Positions 1 through 9,313 of a stretch of DNA of 34,825 nucleotides are shown here, piece after piece. The DNA is from Polymyxa betae (Eukaryota > Endomyxa > Phytomyxea > Plasmodiophorida > Plasmodiophoridae). Each line of letters begins with the position of its first letter. Within the stretch, counting starts at the first letter, position 1. Position numbers and translations under genes: made by a program. The notes beneath the pieces are model-generated. The model did no database searches. It was not told the origin of the DNA and saw only the letters and a program-made list of their open reading frames with translations. The stretch is from positions 1-34,825 of the forward strand of contig RBZT01000514.1 in the NCBI GenBank assembly GCA_003693705.1, read 5' to 3'.

Positions 1-1
1 A

Positions 2-259
2 CAAACTGAAAATTATAAAATTCTTTTAAAGGAAATGAGACTAACAAATGACATTTATAATATAAATAGTTATAATAACGTTCTTGATTTAGGAACGACA
101 AGTATAACTATACCAGAAAATCAATATAATGCGACCCAGTTTATTGATTACATCAATGATAAAGATAGCGTCTCATTATCAATAACTGCTTCTTATGATA
201 GTCAATCACGAAAATTATTATTTCATAATAACACTGGAACCAATTACACATTAACATAG
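2..259 (+). CDS. Partial ORF, virus-like virion-protein segment (left-truncated)
   Basis: An open frame runs in from the left edge and stops at TAG 257-259; an internal ATG lies at 35. The translation contains a pattern of the type 'Leu-Gly-x-x-Ser-Ile-x-Ile-Pro-Glu-x-x-Tyr-Asn-Ala-x-x-hydrophobic' followed by 'Ala-Ser-Tyr-Asp-x-x-x-Arg-Lys-Leu-Leu-Phe'. I recognise that layout from structural proteins of large DNA viruses and virophage/Polinton-like elements (established pattern, recalled and not searched). The stretch is strikingly AT-rich by eye compared with everything after 260, which suggests foreign origin. The left boundary is outside the window, so completeness is unknown. The TAG at 257-259 could also be read as the last bases of an intron acceptor, so the open frame might lie in an intron. 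Viral assignment is inference only. Confidence 0.4.
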   Translation, partial: QTENYKILLKEMRLTNDIYNINSYNNVLDLGTTSITIPENQYNATQFIDYINDKDSVSLSITASYDSQSRKLLFHNNTGTNYTLT

Positions 260-875
260 GACGACCGTACGATCGATTTCGTACGCGACACGATATCAGC
301 TGGGGTTTTATTGGCGATCCATCTAACAGTGTTCAACCATTCATGGAGAGCCCATTCGTCCTCTTCACAAGATAATTCAGCATATTTGCCTGGAAAAATG
401 ATACTCGAGAGCAGGTTTCTTTTACATGCAATTCATCTCTTGGTTTTGGGTTCGTCATCCTGCCTAAGAACAGTTCAACTGCCTTCGATTATGGAAATGC
501 AACTTCATGCAGGCTAAAGCCAGCCTGCGTGATTATGGAAGCTTGTTCAGGCTGATTCCAGGCTGTAGGTAGGTTGAAGTTTGCATGGGAGTTGGCCGGT
601 TACAAGCTTTGATCCTTTCTAACAGACCTTAGCAGCTAAATCACTTTCAGCTTGTGGAATCAGAAGGAATGATTCTATGTTGCAAACGATCAGCGTCGAT
701 AAACAGTACAAGAATTGATTACAATGAATCTCTCTTTGATAGCTTTCCAAAGTCTTCGCTCCATGCCTATCAAAGCATCAATGGATGCTTGCAGAACTTG
801 ATGATCGCTTGGTCTCCATACGATCCCCATCTTAACCATTCCGCGTATTCATTTCCAAACAATAATGCAAATTAG
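260..875 (+). other. Candidate exons of a secreted or membrane protein
   Basis: No gene can be assembled with confidence, but three open stretches join in phase. Stretch 260-330 contains a hydrophobic run (Ala-Gly-Val-Leu-Leu-Ala-Ile-His-Leu). A 50-base GT-AG candidate intron spans 331-380. Stretch 381-552 holds four Asn-x-Ser/Thr sites (NDT, NSS, NSS, NAT) and several cysteines, typical of extracellular protein. A third stretch begins after the acceptor TTTCAG at 645-650 and stays open to the TAG at 873-875. No conserved domain was recognised. The beginning is unclear because 260 follows directly on the virus-like ORF, and the donor for the last intron (possibly 529) is tentative. It could be a degraded gene or chance. 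Confidence 0.25.
265..286. repeat. Short inverted repeat at composition switch
   Basis: CGTACGA at 266-272 is the exact reverse complement of TCGTACG at 279-285, with a 6-base spacer. It sits a few bases after the AT-rich virus-like ORF ends and where base composition changes abruptly. It could mark a junction or be chance. Confidence 0.35.
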
Positions 876-1697
876 AGCCTATTTCAAGCCAAATACGCAA
901 CAAACACCATCTTGGAACTTAATGCCAACTAATGCAGCACGAACTAAACCCGGCCACTATAAGTGAAGAGGAGCTCGACCTCACCGGCGTATGGCAAAAT
1001 CCCAGCTAAAGATGAGCAGGGTTGGTATCGCACCTTGCTCATCCCATACAATAGAATCCTGCTGACCTGTTGGGCGACAGTTAACAAACAGACAACATAT
1101 CTGATCAGATAGAATGACCTCGTTCTTATCATCGATCGATTCAGAAGCCCCAGCTTGTCACAATGGGCATCCCATTCACCTCTTGATTATTGAAGGCGTC
1201 TATTTAGGCCATCGTGATAGGCTGAGAGCACCATTGTTGCTACCTTCATGATGTTAGAGAAAGAAGAAGGCAGGTTTTATGGAGAGCAATGAACTGACAA
1301 AGAGAGACGAGATTGGCCGTAGAACGATCGAAATCGATTGAAGCAAATGAGATCGATACACGCAGCAAGAATTCAAAACGTTCAGTTTGGCCATTATCGA
1401 CGATTTCATGTTGCTGAAAGTTCTGTCAACCAGTAAGCATTGTCAAGCGTTCTCGCTGTTAATAATGATTCCTGCAAGAATAAGTCTATAAAGGGTCGAC
1501 GCCATCACTACCTGTCGAGCGATCCTCTTCTACATGAACTTGCTTACATCATGGAATTGAACCAAAACCCAACCAGGAAGTTCAGTAATTTACTTTAAAT
1601 ATTAACGGATTTCTGTAACACATATTTGAACTGTCAGCTATTTCCCTACAGAAATCCATTCAGGGAAAGTCGCGGCTTTTGAACCAGGCGATGATAA
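876..1697. other. Stretch without assignable gene
   Basis: No gene was supported. Short open pieces exist, for example plus-strand 968-1112, which reads as a plausible peptide (…Asp-Glu-Gln-Gly-Trp-Tyr-Arg-Thr-Leu-Leu…), and 1113-1247. I could not connect them by phase-consistent introns or recognise a family. They may be 3' exons of the candidate at 260-875. Confidence 0.3.
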
Positions 1698-2373
1698 TTA
1701 CGGGTTCAAGGCGTTTTTTGATTCGATATCAAACTCCAGTATGTCGCAGTCAAGGTCGAGCTGTTGTGGCCCTGTAACAAGCGCTGATGACACAACCGAC
1801 GCCTGAGTCTTGCGATGCGTCTTCATATGAGTGACCAGATTCGATTTCTGCGAGAACTGTTTTCGACAAAGGCGGCATTCGAACGGCCTGTCGCCCGTGT
1901 GCGTCACCATGTGCGTCTTGAGATGATGTCGCTGGGCGAAACGTTTCTCGCAGATCTCGCAGACGACCGGCTTCTCCCCGGAATGGATACGAATGTGCGT
2001 CTTCAGATTACACAGCTGGCTGAACTGCTTGCGGCAGACTTCGCATTGGTACGGCCTGTCGCCGCTATGGACTCGCGAATGCGACGACAAATGGCTTCGT
2101 TGCGCGAAAGATTTGTTACAGACGTCGCAGAAGAACGGCTTCTCTCCGGTGTGAATACGAATATGCGTTCGAAGCACCGACGGGTACTTGAAGCTACGTT
2201 GGCAGTATTTGCAAACCAGCCCAGAGAACGAGATCAAGTCAGATGATCCCGAAACAGGTGTGAGCAAATCGACGGGAGACGGGACTGCGCCGCCCTCCTA
2301 TTCAAAGTCAGCATAGTCGAAATCCAATGACGAGCTAGATCCTTACCTCTTCATACTTGGTTGCGAAGCACAT
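1698..2373 (-). CDS. C2H2 zinc-finger protein 1, five tandem fingers
   Basis: A probable nuclear sequence-specific DNA-binding protein. Exon 1 is 2347-2373 (starts MCFATKYEE) and a 49-base GT-AG intron occupies 2298-2346. Exon 2 runs from 2297 to the stop at 1698. Five consecutive C2H2 fingers joined by TGEKP/SGDRP/TGDRP-type linkers fill most of the protein, and a short acidic tail rich in Asp/Glu/Leu (DLDCDILEFDIE) could act as an activation region. Contact residues at helix positions -1,2,3,6 are Y-S-V-T, Q-S-H-S, Q-C-N-T, Q-H-H-T and Q-S-N-T for fingers 1 to 5. It is a clear paralogue of the protein at 14356-14937. The start is inferred: the frame before the fingers has no ATG until the spliced exon 1. 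No effector domain (BTB, SCAN, KRAB) is seen. The target is unknown. Confidence 0.85.
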
Positions 2374-2686
2374 GACAATGGCCAGCAAATACAGGCACCA
2401 ATAAATCAATTACGAAGCCGACCTTCAAATAGAAAAGACACGGTATATCGATGTGCGCGGCACAGTGTCCGTGGGAGAAACCGATCCGAAAGCGGCTATA
2501 CCGTCGCTGAGTCGAATGATAACGATATAGGACTGGGCCTGGGAGGAGCAGCCCCCAGTCACCGTGGAAGAAAACTTTATGCGGCGGAAGCGACGCGACC
2601 TCCTCGCGCGACTTGACAGATCAGACCAGAGCGTTCTAGTTAGTCAAACTTGAACCTTGGTGGTGATTGGTCGAGGCGGTCCTGGG
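2374..2686. promoter_or_regulatory. Shared upstream region between divergent genes
   Basis: About 310 bases separate the divergent starts of the C2H2 gene (minus) and the small mitochondrial-leader gene (plus). No TATA box or clear repeat was recognised. The stretch is GC-richer than the flanks by eye and is probably a bidirectional promoter. Confidence 0.3.
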
Positions 2687-3023
2687 ATGAGCTCGGCAAC
2701 GTCGTTGGTCCGTCGCTCGTACGTAACCGCCGCGTTCGTTCGAAATTTCGCTGCGGATCGATCCTGTGACGAGAGGCAGGTTGTTGGTTGACTGTCACAT
2801 AGTGAAAGTTTCTACTCCAAACCGAGCCGAAACTGTTGAAACGCCCAGCGGCCCTACCCGCTTCTTTCAGCGTGTGGTCATACTCACTTTATTGTCGAGC
2901 TACTTACCGTACTTCTCCGAAGTCCAATAGCAATACAGCATCAAATTCGACGACCAGGTATTCAAGATTCACGACTATGGCATCGGGGCAATTCTGTTAT
3001 CGAAGTTGCCCCCTCTTTGCTAA
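2687..3023 (+). CDS. Small protein with mitochondrial-type leader, unknown family
   Basis: Three exons give an 80-residue protein: 2687-2765, 2803-2873 and 2931-3023 (stop TAA 3021-3023). The introns are 37 bases (GTGACG…CATAG) and 57 bases (GTGGTC…AATAG), and the phases agree (1 and 0). The N-terminus (MSSATSLVRRSYVTAAFVRN) has Arg, Ser, Ala and no acidic residue, as expected of an amphipathic mitochondrial targeting peptide, with an R-N-F-A-A cleavage-like context. The rest is Thr/Pro-containing, then an aromatic-rich C-terminus with a short hydrophobic run (GIGAILLSKLPP). I do not recognise the family; a small respiratory-complex or inner-membrane accessory subunit is possible. The 37-base intron is shorter than others in the window, so the model is moderate at best. 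Confidence 0.4.
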
Positions 3024-3784
3024 GTCGTTGACATTCTGACGGATCAAGAATGTTTCAGCTGATTTTATCAGAGAATAAACTCAAAAGATTTTTAGACAAG
3101 GTCGAACGCGATTTTTGTTCACGCAAAACGGTCGCACAAATTTAATCGCGGCAGACTCTGGGATTCTTGCAATAGTTCCGCAGCAATCTGGGATGTTATC
3201 GAATCGTTAAAGATTGAGTAACTATCACTTACAGAATTTTCACAGCATTCGCTGACGTTTGACATTCAAAAGCATTGAAAATGAACTGCGCATTTTAGTT
3301 TTTTAGTCAGAAAATGACGAAACCAAATGAGTCGTGATAGAAATTGATGAAACCTTTACCTTTCAGCGGCCTGTCTGACTTTGGCCTTTCTTATCATTTT
3401 CGTTGCTAGTGAATGAGTCAACACAACCGCGAAACACAAACGACCCGGAAAGAGAACAGGATTTTGAAGCTGAAAAAATGAATTTGAATTCGTTAAGCAT
3501 GAATCACAACCACGTATGTACTTCCTCAAATCAAGTCAGTCGTATTGCTAGATTCTTCATCAAACTAGCGGTGTGGAGTCAGAATATAAGGCCATCTTTG
3601 AAGGGCAAATATTTGAATGCCAATGAGAATGTTTTACATAAATATGTTCCCATTCAAACCTTGCGATCGTATTATGAATACAGACAGAACGGATATGTCG
3701 GTACGATAAATTGGTCTGGAGACGGTTGCTGCACACTTGGCCATTGATGAAATCATTGTGTCAACACGATACAGAAGCAAGCAT
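3024..3784. other. Intergenic stretch, no supported gene
   Basis: An AT-rich region. A 114-codon open frame starts at 3403, but its residue composition is unremarkable, it has no recognisable domain and it is followed closely by tandem repeats; I do not accept it as a gene. Nothing else was recognised. Confidence 0.35.
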
Positions 3785-4015
3785 GAAAGATAAACCCAAG
3801 CTCCAACACACAAGGTGAATGATCGTTATGCAGAAGAAGGGGAAGATTGGGCAATAGCGCCATATAGTATTGACCAGAGGCATGCGGCGTCCCTATCAGG
3901 AAAGATAAACCCCAAGCTCCAACACACAAGGTGAATGATCGTTATGCAGAGGAAGGGGAAGATTGGGCAATAGCGCCATATAGTATTGACCAGAGGCATC
4001 CGGCGTCTCTATCAG
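3785..4015. repeat. Tandem direct duplication, two units of about 115 bp
   Basis: Copy 1 is 3785-3899 and copy 2 is 3900-4015; both begin GAAAGATAAACCC and end CTATCAG. They differ by only a few substitutions and one inserted C (CCC versus CCCC near the start of copy 2). The near identity indicates a recent duplication. It lies 97 bp upstream of the SHOC1-like start codon, so it probably duplicates promoter or 5' untranslated sequence. Confidence 0.95.
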
Positions 4016-4048
4016 ATGAAGGTCTTGGGTAACATAGACACTGCTTGC

Positions 4049-4108
4049 TCATGAGGGCATTCCCATCTCATCTCTCCCTCATGAGGACATTCCCATCTCA
4101 TCTCTCCA
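4049..4108. repeat. Tandem direct duplication, two 30-bp units
   Basis: Units 4049-4078 and 4079-4108 (TCATGAGGRCATTCCCATCT… form) differ at two positions. The second unit ends three bases before the ATG at 4112, so the repeat forms the immediate 5' leader of the SHOC1-like gene. Each unit holds an ATG (4051, 4081) out of frame with the main start, making two potential upstream start codons. Confidence 0.9.
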
Positions 4109-4111
4109 GAG

Positions 4112-7100
4112 ATGGTGACGTTTAACTGGTCAGCGCCACTAGGTCGCTCTCTTCGCCAGCGTCAGATTATTGATGTGTTACCGTATCCCAGCATCCAGGA
4201 TTCTATAATCGAATGCCGACATGATCAGTCTTTGGAATTGGAAGAATTTGAGATTGACATATCTTTCATTACTTTCAATGGTGATATTTCACATGTGTTT
4301 ACTTCTATGCAAGAAAAAACATGTGAGGATATAACATTCGAAGATCAAAACATCGAATGTGATGACGAGGACATTTTGATGTTGGATGAGCCAATTCTAA
4401 AGGACGCTTTAGAAAGCTGCAAGGGCTTCGTCGATGCAGGAAATTTCAACTTTGTTGAGCATCTCAAAGAGAATTCTGAGAATGACGGCGACAGCCTGAA
4501 CTTTAAGGATTTGCTTCCAGCTTCCAATCGTACCTTCTTCAACATCGACTTCCATTTAGAAACAAAGCTGGAAATTCAAGATACTGCTGCTGAAATCAGA
4601 ACCTTGCAAGAGCCCGTTTTTCTCGATAAAACGCCGGAAGTTCTGCAAGCGATACCGGGCTTGGAAGAGCAGGAAATCGACTCAATCACATTCAATAATG
4701 ATGCCTCAACATCATTTGCTTTCGCTTTCGGCATTATCGCTGATCAAGAGTCACCTTCAGGCGACTATGAGATTCAAGCACTGATCGACGAAGGTTTAGA
4801 CAATGAGGTTGTTGCAATTGAAGAAGTTATTTTTCCACCATATTTCAGTTCCATTCTCCAAAACCAATGGTTAAATATCGAGCCAGAGATTGATATGATA
4901 GAAACCGGGCGGAGCTTTCCTCAGGCGATCATACTAAGCCCAGCAGATTATCATCGATTACTGAAGCGAATATTCGTCAAGATACAGGTCATTTTCCTTA
5001 ATCGGTTTTCATGCTCTGCAATGTTTCGTATTAATATTTTTACCTGTAGTTCTACAATCCGGCCACTCCTGAACTGCTTGACGTTCCTGATCTCCCAACT
5101 GCTGTACAGCAGTATGTCGGTCCTATCGAACAGTTTCAACTCCATTCTATACCTGCTGCTGGATTTGATCTGAAATCGATTCTCGCCGATCCATACTTCA
5201 CGTCATGTACTGAAGCACAGGTTCTTCAAAGAATCATCCAAGAACTAAAGCAATGCCTGCCGAAGCGTTCGGTGCCTTTTTGTAATCGACCCGAAAGGAT
5301 ATTTGAAGAATTCGAAAACGAATCGAGCGATCGATTCTTTGCGCCTTTACTCCAAGTCGCAGATCATGCCAGTCCTTCTGCTGGCACTTGTCGTAGTCGT
5401 TCTTTGGTATCTCCATGCTCTTTTGCTCAAGTACGTGGCTCTGTACAAATATCGCCGAAACCAGTAAACAATGATCTGTCCATACATTGCCAGTCCAGTC
5501 GTAAAGCAAAGAAACCCAAGCACCACACTCTGGATGATTTCATTGCATTAACCACAATGCCGAAAATCATTGCCGAAGCTCCAGCCATTTCTGCAAGAAT
5601 TGAAGTAAGCTCTTGATAAAGCAAGGTTTCATCGCGTGCTGAAAAACTTGCCCTCAGGACATCAAAATCGGCCGAAGTAATGCGATTTCAGATGCAGTAG
5701 ACCTATTTCGCTATGCTGCCTTACCTTGTACCGAAAACTTGCAAATGGCTAACTATCTTCAGCCAGATGATTCTTTATTCAGAGTGACTGCAGAATGTTC
5801 TAAGAACCTATTCAAGCGGGTTTTGTCTCGACTGCGTCAATTTGATCGGAATGACGTCAAACTGTTCAACGACCTGTGCGATATCGCCCAGAGTGCTCTT
5901 GTCTTCGCTACCTTGAGACGTCTCGTCGATGTATTAATCTTTTCGGGAATCACCCTTTGCCTAAAGCAGCTCCACTTCGAGATGCGAAGAACAGAATTAC
6001 AAACGATATTGAGGTTCCACTTGAACTCCCATTGGACGGGAACGTTTCAAGAGCTATGCTCCAGGTTGGAATTGCTATTCCAAGAAGTTTGTCAAGGAGA
6101 CATCCATGATCATCCGAAGATCGATTTCTTGCTTGAACAAAGAGATCCTGGCTCTATTGTTTTAGTCAATACTAGAGCCCTTGTTCCGATATTGTTAGTT
6201 TCGCTTTCAAGCATAGGTAATATTTACAAGTCTTTGATTCCAGCATCTCATGCTTGCTTCAGATCCGCAGCTAAACATAGTTGCATATGATGAGCATATC
6301 GACGACCTCATGGGAATTGATTTTCTGCTTGCTTATCAGGAAGAAATTTATCGCCATGATAAGTTTCCCTGGTCATCTTTTAGGAAAGTTATTTTCTACG
6401 ATGTAAAAGGTCGGTCTTGTCTCGAAACTTATTGACTCGAGAGTAGGGTGAACCCAAAATTCGGGGAGAATACTTGCAAGAGTTAATCGAAGATGGACGA
6501 ATATCTAGCATAGTGTTACAAGTTGATGAGAAGCAATACGAGTCTTCTAGCTCATCAGAAACTGAAAAGCATTCTGTTAGCTTATCCACAAATCGATACA
6601 TCATTGCTTGTGCAAGCATTACAGAACAGGTATGCTATTCCTATTTTCAGATCATCTTCAAAAAAATTTCGTCGTTGAATAGCGAAGTGCTGCTTGATTT
6701 GGTTAAGTGAAATCGCAGAACCTCGACATTTGTGAAGGCTTGCTTGCGCAAAGACCAGATCTTGAAATCGTTTGGCGCGAAAAGAACATTCCTGACATGT
6801 CATTTATAACAGGCATATCGTCGATCGTGATTTTGACTGCCATCCCTGGAACAGATGAAGCTGAATCGTTTATTTCATCGATTAGCGATCTCTACGTTCA
6901 GTACCAAAACGTCACTCTAATTGTCATTCACGATGCAGATTCCGTTGTTCAACCAGACTTCGTCCAAGTTCAAATGTGGTTCGCTGCAGGTCTAGCAAGT
7001 TCAAGAGTAGGGTTCCTGTGCGAACTTATATTCGTCACTACTCTCGAAGAGATCATCAAAATATTGTGCAATGATGTATCTGATCAAGCGCCGATGTACG

Positions 7101-7557
7101 ACATCGCGCCTACCCCCTCTGAACAGGAAATGTTTCTTTCCTCGTTTCCATCAATCAACCCAGCTGTGGCTTCAGAAATGATGCAACGTGCTCACAGCTT
7201 GACAAGACTGCTTTCCGCTTCATTAACTGAATTGAAGTCGTGGTTCCCAGATCTCAATCCGGTAATATACAGTTCCTTTGCCATTACAATACGCTAATAC
7301 GATTGCAATAGATTTCAATAGAGCTGTTCTACAATCTCAGCCATGCAGAATTCGAGCAACCTCCACTGGCTGTCGTCAGGACCAAGTTGACACCGCCGAA
7401 TTTACCTGCTACTCAAAGTTTTACCAGCGGCGGGTCTAGACGCTCTCCTGAACGTTCCGGATCCGGAAGTAAGCGAAGGAAACCGCCCAGCAATAATCAT
7501 ACGCTGGAGGATTATTGGGGACCCCCTTCGAAGAAATCTTCGGCGGCCCGAACATAA
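4112..7557 (+). CDS. SHOC1: SHOC1/Zip2-like meiotic crossover protein (XPF-related)
   Basis: In animals and plants SHOC1, and in yeast Zip2, are ZMM proteins with an inactive XPF-like fold that partner Spo16 and stabilise branched meiotic DNA. Eight exons give about 1012 residues: 4112-4987, 5050-5430, 5494-5604, 5658-6216, 6263-6402, 6447-6629, 6719-7261 and 7312-7557. All introns are GT-AG and in phase. The N-terminal third is acidic and low in structure. Exons 4 to 7 read as an XPF helicase-like/nuclease-like fold. Exon 7 ends in a helix-hairpin-helix segment with the SHOC1 signature (FLSSFPSINPAVASEMMQ, then SLTRLLSASLTELKSWFP). The nuclease motif ERKxxxD is absent, as expected of SHOC1. 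The C-terminus is basic and disordered with a PIP-like NHTLEDYW. The gene converges with the ankyrin gene, stops 19 bases apart. The family call rests on recalled similarity. Confidence 0.7.
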
Positions 7558-7576
7558 TCAAGCATGCAATGCATAG

Positions 7577-9063
7577 TTATTTATCATCACAGCGTTTTTT
7601 ATCTTGATATACATAAGAGATGGCATCGATCGAATCCTGCAATGATGATATCGGTTTCACAGACGAAAAGACATTAGCTGCTTACCTGTGAGATGCCGTT
7701 ATCTGCTGCGAATTTTTCAACCGGGACTAATCGCATTTGCCCATCTTCATCGTAGCTTGACACGCTCTGCGATGGATCAGCGCCATAGCGTAGCAGTAAG
7801 CTAACAATAGCAAATGAACGCTGTCTCAAGATTGCAATTTGCAGTGGACAATGCCGTTCCTCGTCTAGTTTATTCGGATCACAACCTGCCATGGCAAATA
7901 AGCGACGTTCTGACGATACGATCTAAAAACCATTTTGCAATAGTGATTCTACAATCTGAAGCGATGCGGAAATTGAGATAGCATAATGCAGTGGATCGCG
8001 ACGCTTCACATTTTGAAGCTCGATTCCATGAGTAATTACACATTGTAAAACCTGAGCGTCATCATATTTGATGGCCTCAAATAGCAACTGCTCCAGAATC
8101 GTTCTGGCTTGATCTTCAAGGTCATACAAACGAGCTATCACCATCAAACTCGATTCTTTCGCACTTGGCGATCGTTGAGGCTTGACATTTCGCTGCAATA
8201 GCGCCGATATGTAAGGACGGGAATGAACCATATTTAATGCCAAATCAAGCAAAGAGCCATCTCGGAAAGCCCTGTGCGGTTCTGCTCCAGCACACAGCAG
8301 TCTCTCAACCACACTTGCTGCCCTCCTGTAATGAACCACAACCTGAATCCGGCTCAGTTGTGATTTGCTGTGCTAAAACATTTCGCAACCGCCAAAGGAA
8401 AATTGCCATCAGCATCGGTGTGTTCGAGATCAGCCCCTGTCATCAACATTAAGGCATCTTCATGAAAGCAACAGACAATCACATAACCCGAAATTGGACG
8501 AAATCTAATCCTAATTATTCCACAATAACAATGCTACGTCAAGATAATGGAAAAATCTCAATAGAAAAAAGTCTTAATTCAATTTCAAAAGCACATGCAA
8601 GCGATCCAACCTTCAGCAATCGCACTATCTACAGCATCATCCAATTCAGAAGGCCATATCCCGAAGCACGTTCTCCCATCGCAGACTCGCGATCGATTGC
8701 CCTTCAGTAGGTCCAGTAAACGATAGGATGCGGTGTGCTGCAATCCTTGACGTTGTCGTCGCCGCTGCCGTACGATCTTCACGACTTCGTTATGACTATT
8801 GCCGTTCTCAAATCGTACAGATTCTGGACGTTTTTGTACAACAACCCGATTATCAAGCTGGAATTCTGTTCTGAGGCGATGATTTTAACGAAAGCTGGAT
8901 CTCATACGATATCGTCAACAGTCAATGCGCCGTCCTTAATTGTCGTATCTGGGCGAGGCGGCGAGCGGCAGATGGTACGCAAGGGCCAGCGTCGGCCAAC
9001 GGCTTGGTCGAATGGGTCGACTCGCCGGGTCTGGGTTGTTGAACCCAGCCGCCTCCCGTACAT
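7577..9063 (-). CDS. Ankyrin-repeat protein
   Basis: A protein-interaction scaffold of unknown partner. The first exon starts at ATG 9063 and ends at about 8922 at a GTATGA donor; a 50-base intron follows, then an exon rich in Arg/Gln (KIVRQRRRQRQG). Ankyrin units follow: one with GADLEHTDADGNFPLA, spliced (GCG|GTTGCG…ATTCAG|GTTGTGG) to VVVHYRRAASVVERLLCAGA, then LLDLALNMV…ISALLQ, then RDPLHYAISISASLQIVESL, and a last with CPLQIAILRQ…SLLLRYGADP. A final short exon (after an intron starting at 7690) ends at TAA 7577-7579. The N-terminal 100 residues match no family I know, and the exon joining near 8470-8620 is tentative. The 3' end faces the SHOC1-like gene with about 20 bp between stops, so the transcripts probably overlap. 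Confidence 0.7.
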
Positions 9064-9313
9064 TCGTCTTGATATGGTTATGCCGCAGCCGCTCTAACTC
9101 GACATTTCACTATCATCGGCTCCGGTCTCTGTAACATTCACATCGAAACAAATCATACTGCCGACGACAAAAAAATCTTTTAAAAGTCGCGATATTCATT
9201 TTTCATGCAGCAGCGGTCAGGAGATAAATGCCAGAGGGAACGAAACCCTAAAAGAAGACGTTTTCCCGGCACGCGCTTACAATTGATCGTCATAAGGTTT
9301 CATAGCTCTAATC
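9064..9313. promoter_or_regulatory. Divergent intergenic region
   Basis: A 250-base space between the ankyrin gene (minus) and the LRR gene (plus) start codons, probably a bidirectional promoter. No TATA or other motif was recognised. Confidence 0.3.

Noticed and set aside
511-560. GC-rich hairpin GCAGGCT…AGCCTGC near 510-530
   Set aside because: A 7-bp stem inside a possible coding stretch; too short to be evidence of an RNA gene or terminator.
1815-2246. 143-codon plus-strand open frame
   Set aside because: Mirror frame of the five-finger C2H2 gene on the minus strand; the repeated finger codons keep the opposite strand open.
3403-3747. 114-codon plus-strand open frame
   Set aside because: No domain, no splice partners, unremarkable composition, adjacent to repeats; open frames of this size occur by chance here.
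8735-9097. 120-codon plus-strand open frame
   Set aside because: Opposite the first ankyrin-gene exons, which splice in phase across a 50-base GT-AG intron; the minus-strand reading is better supported, though not certain.
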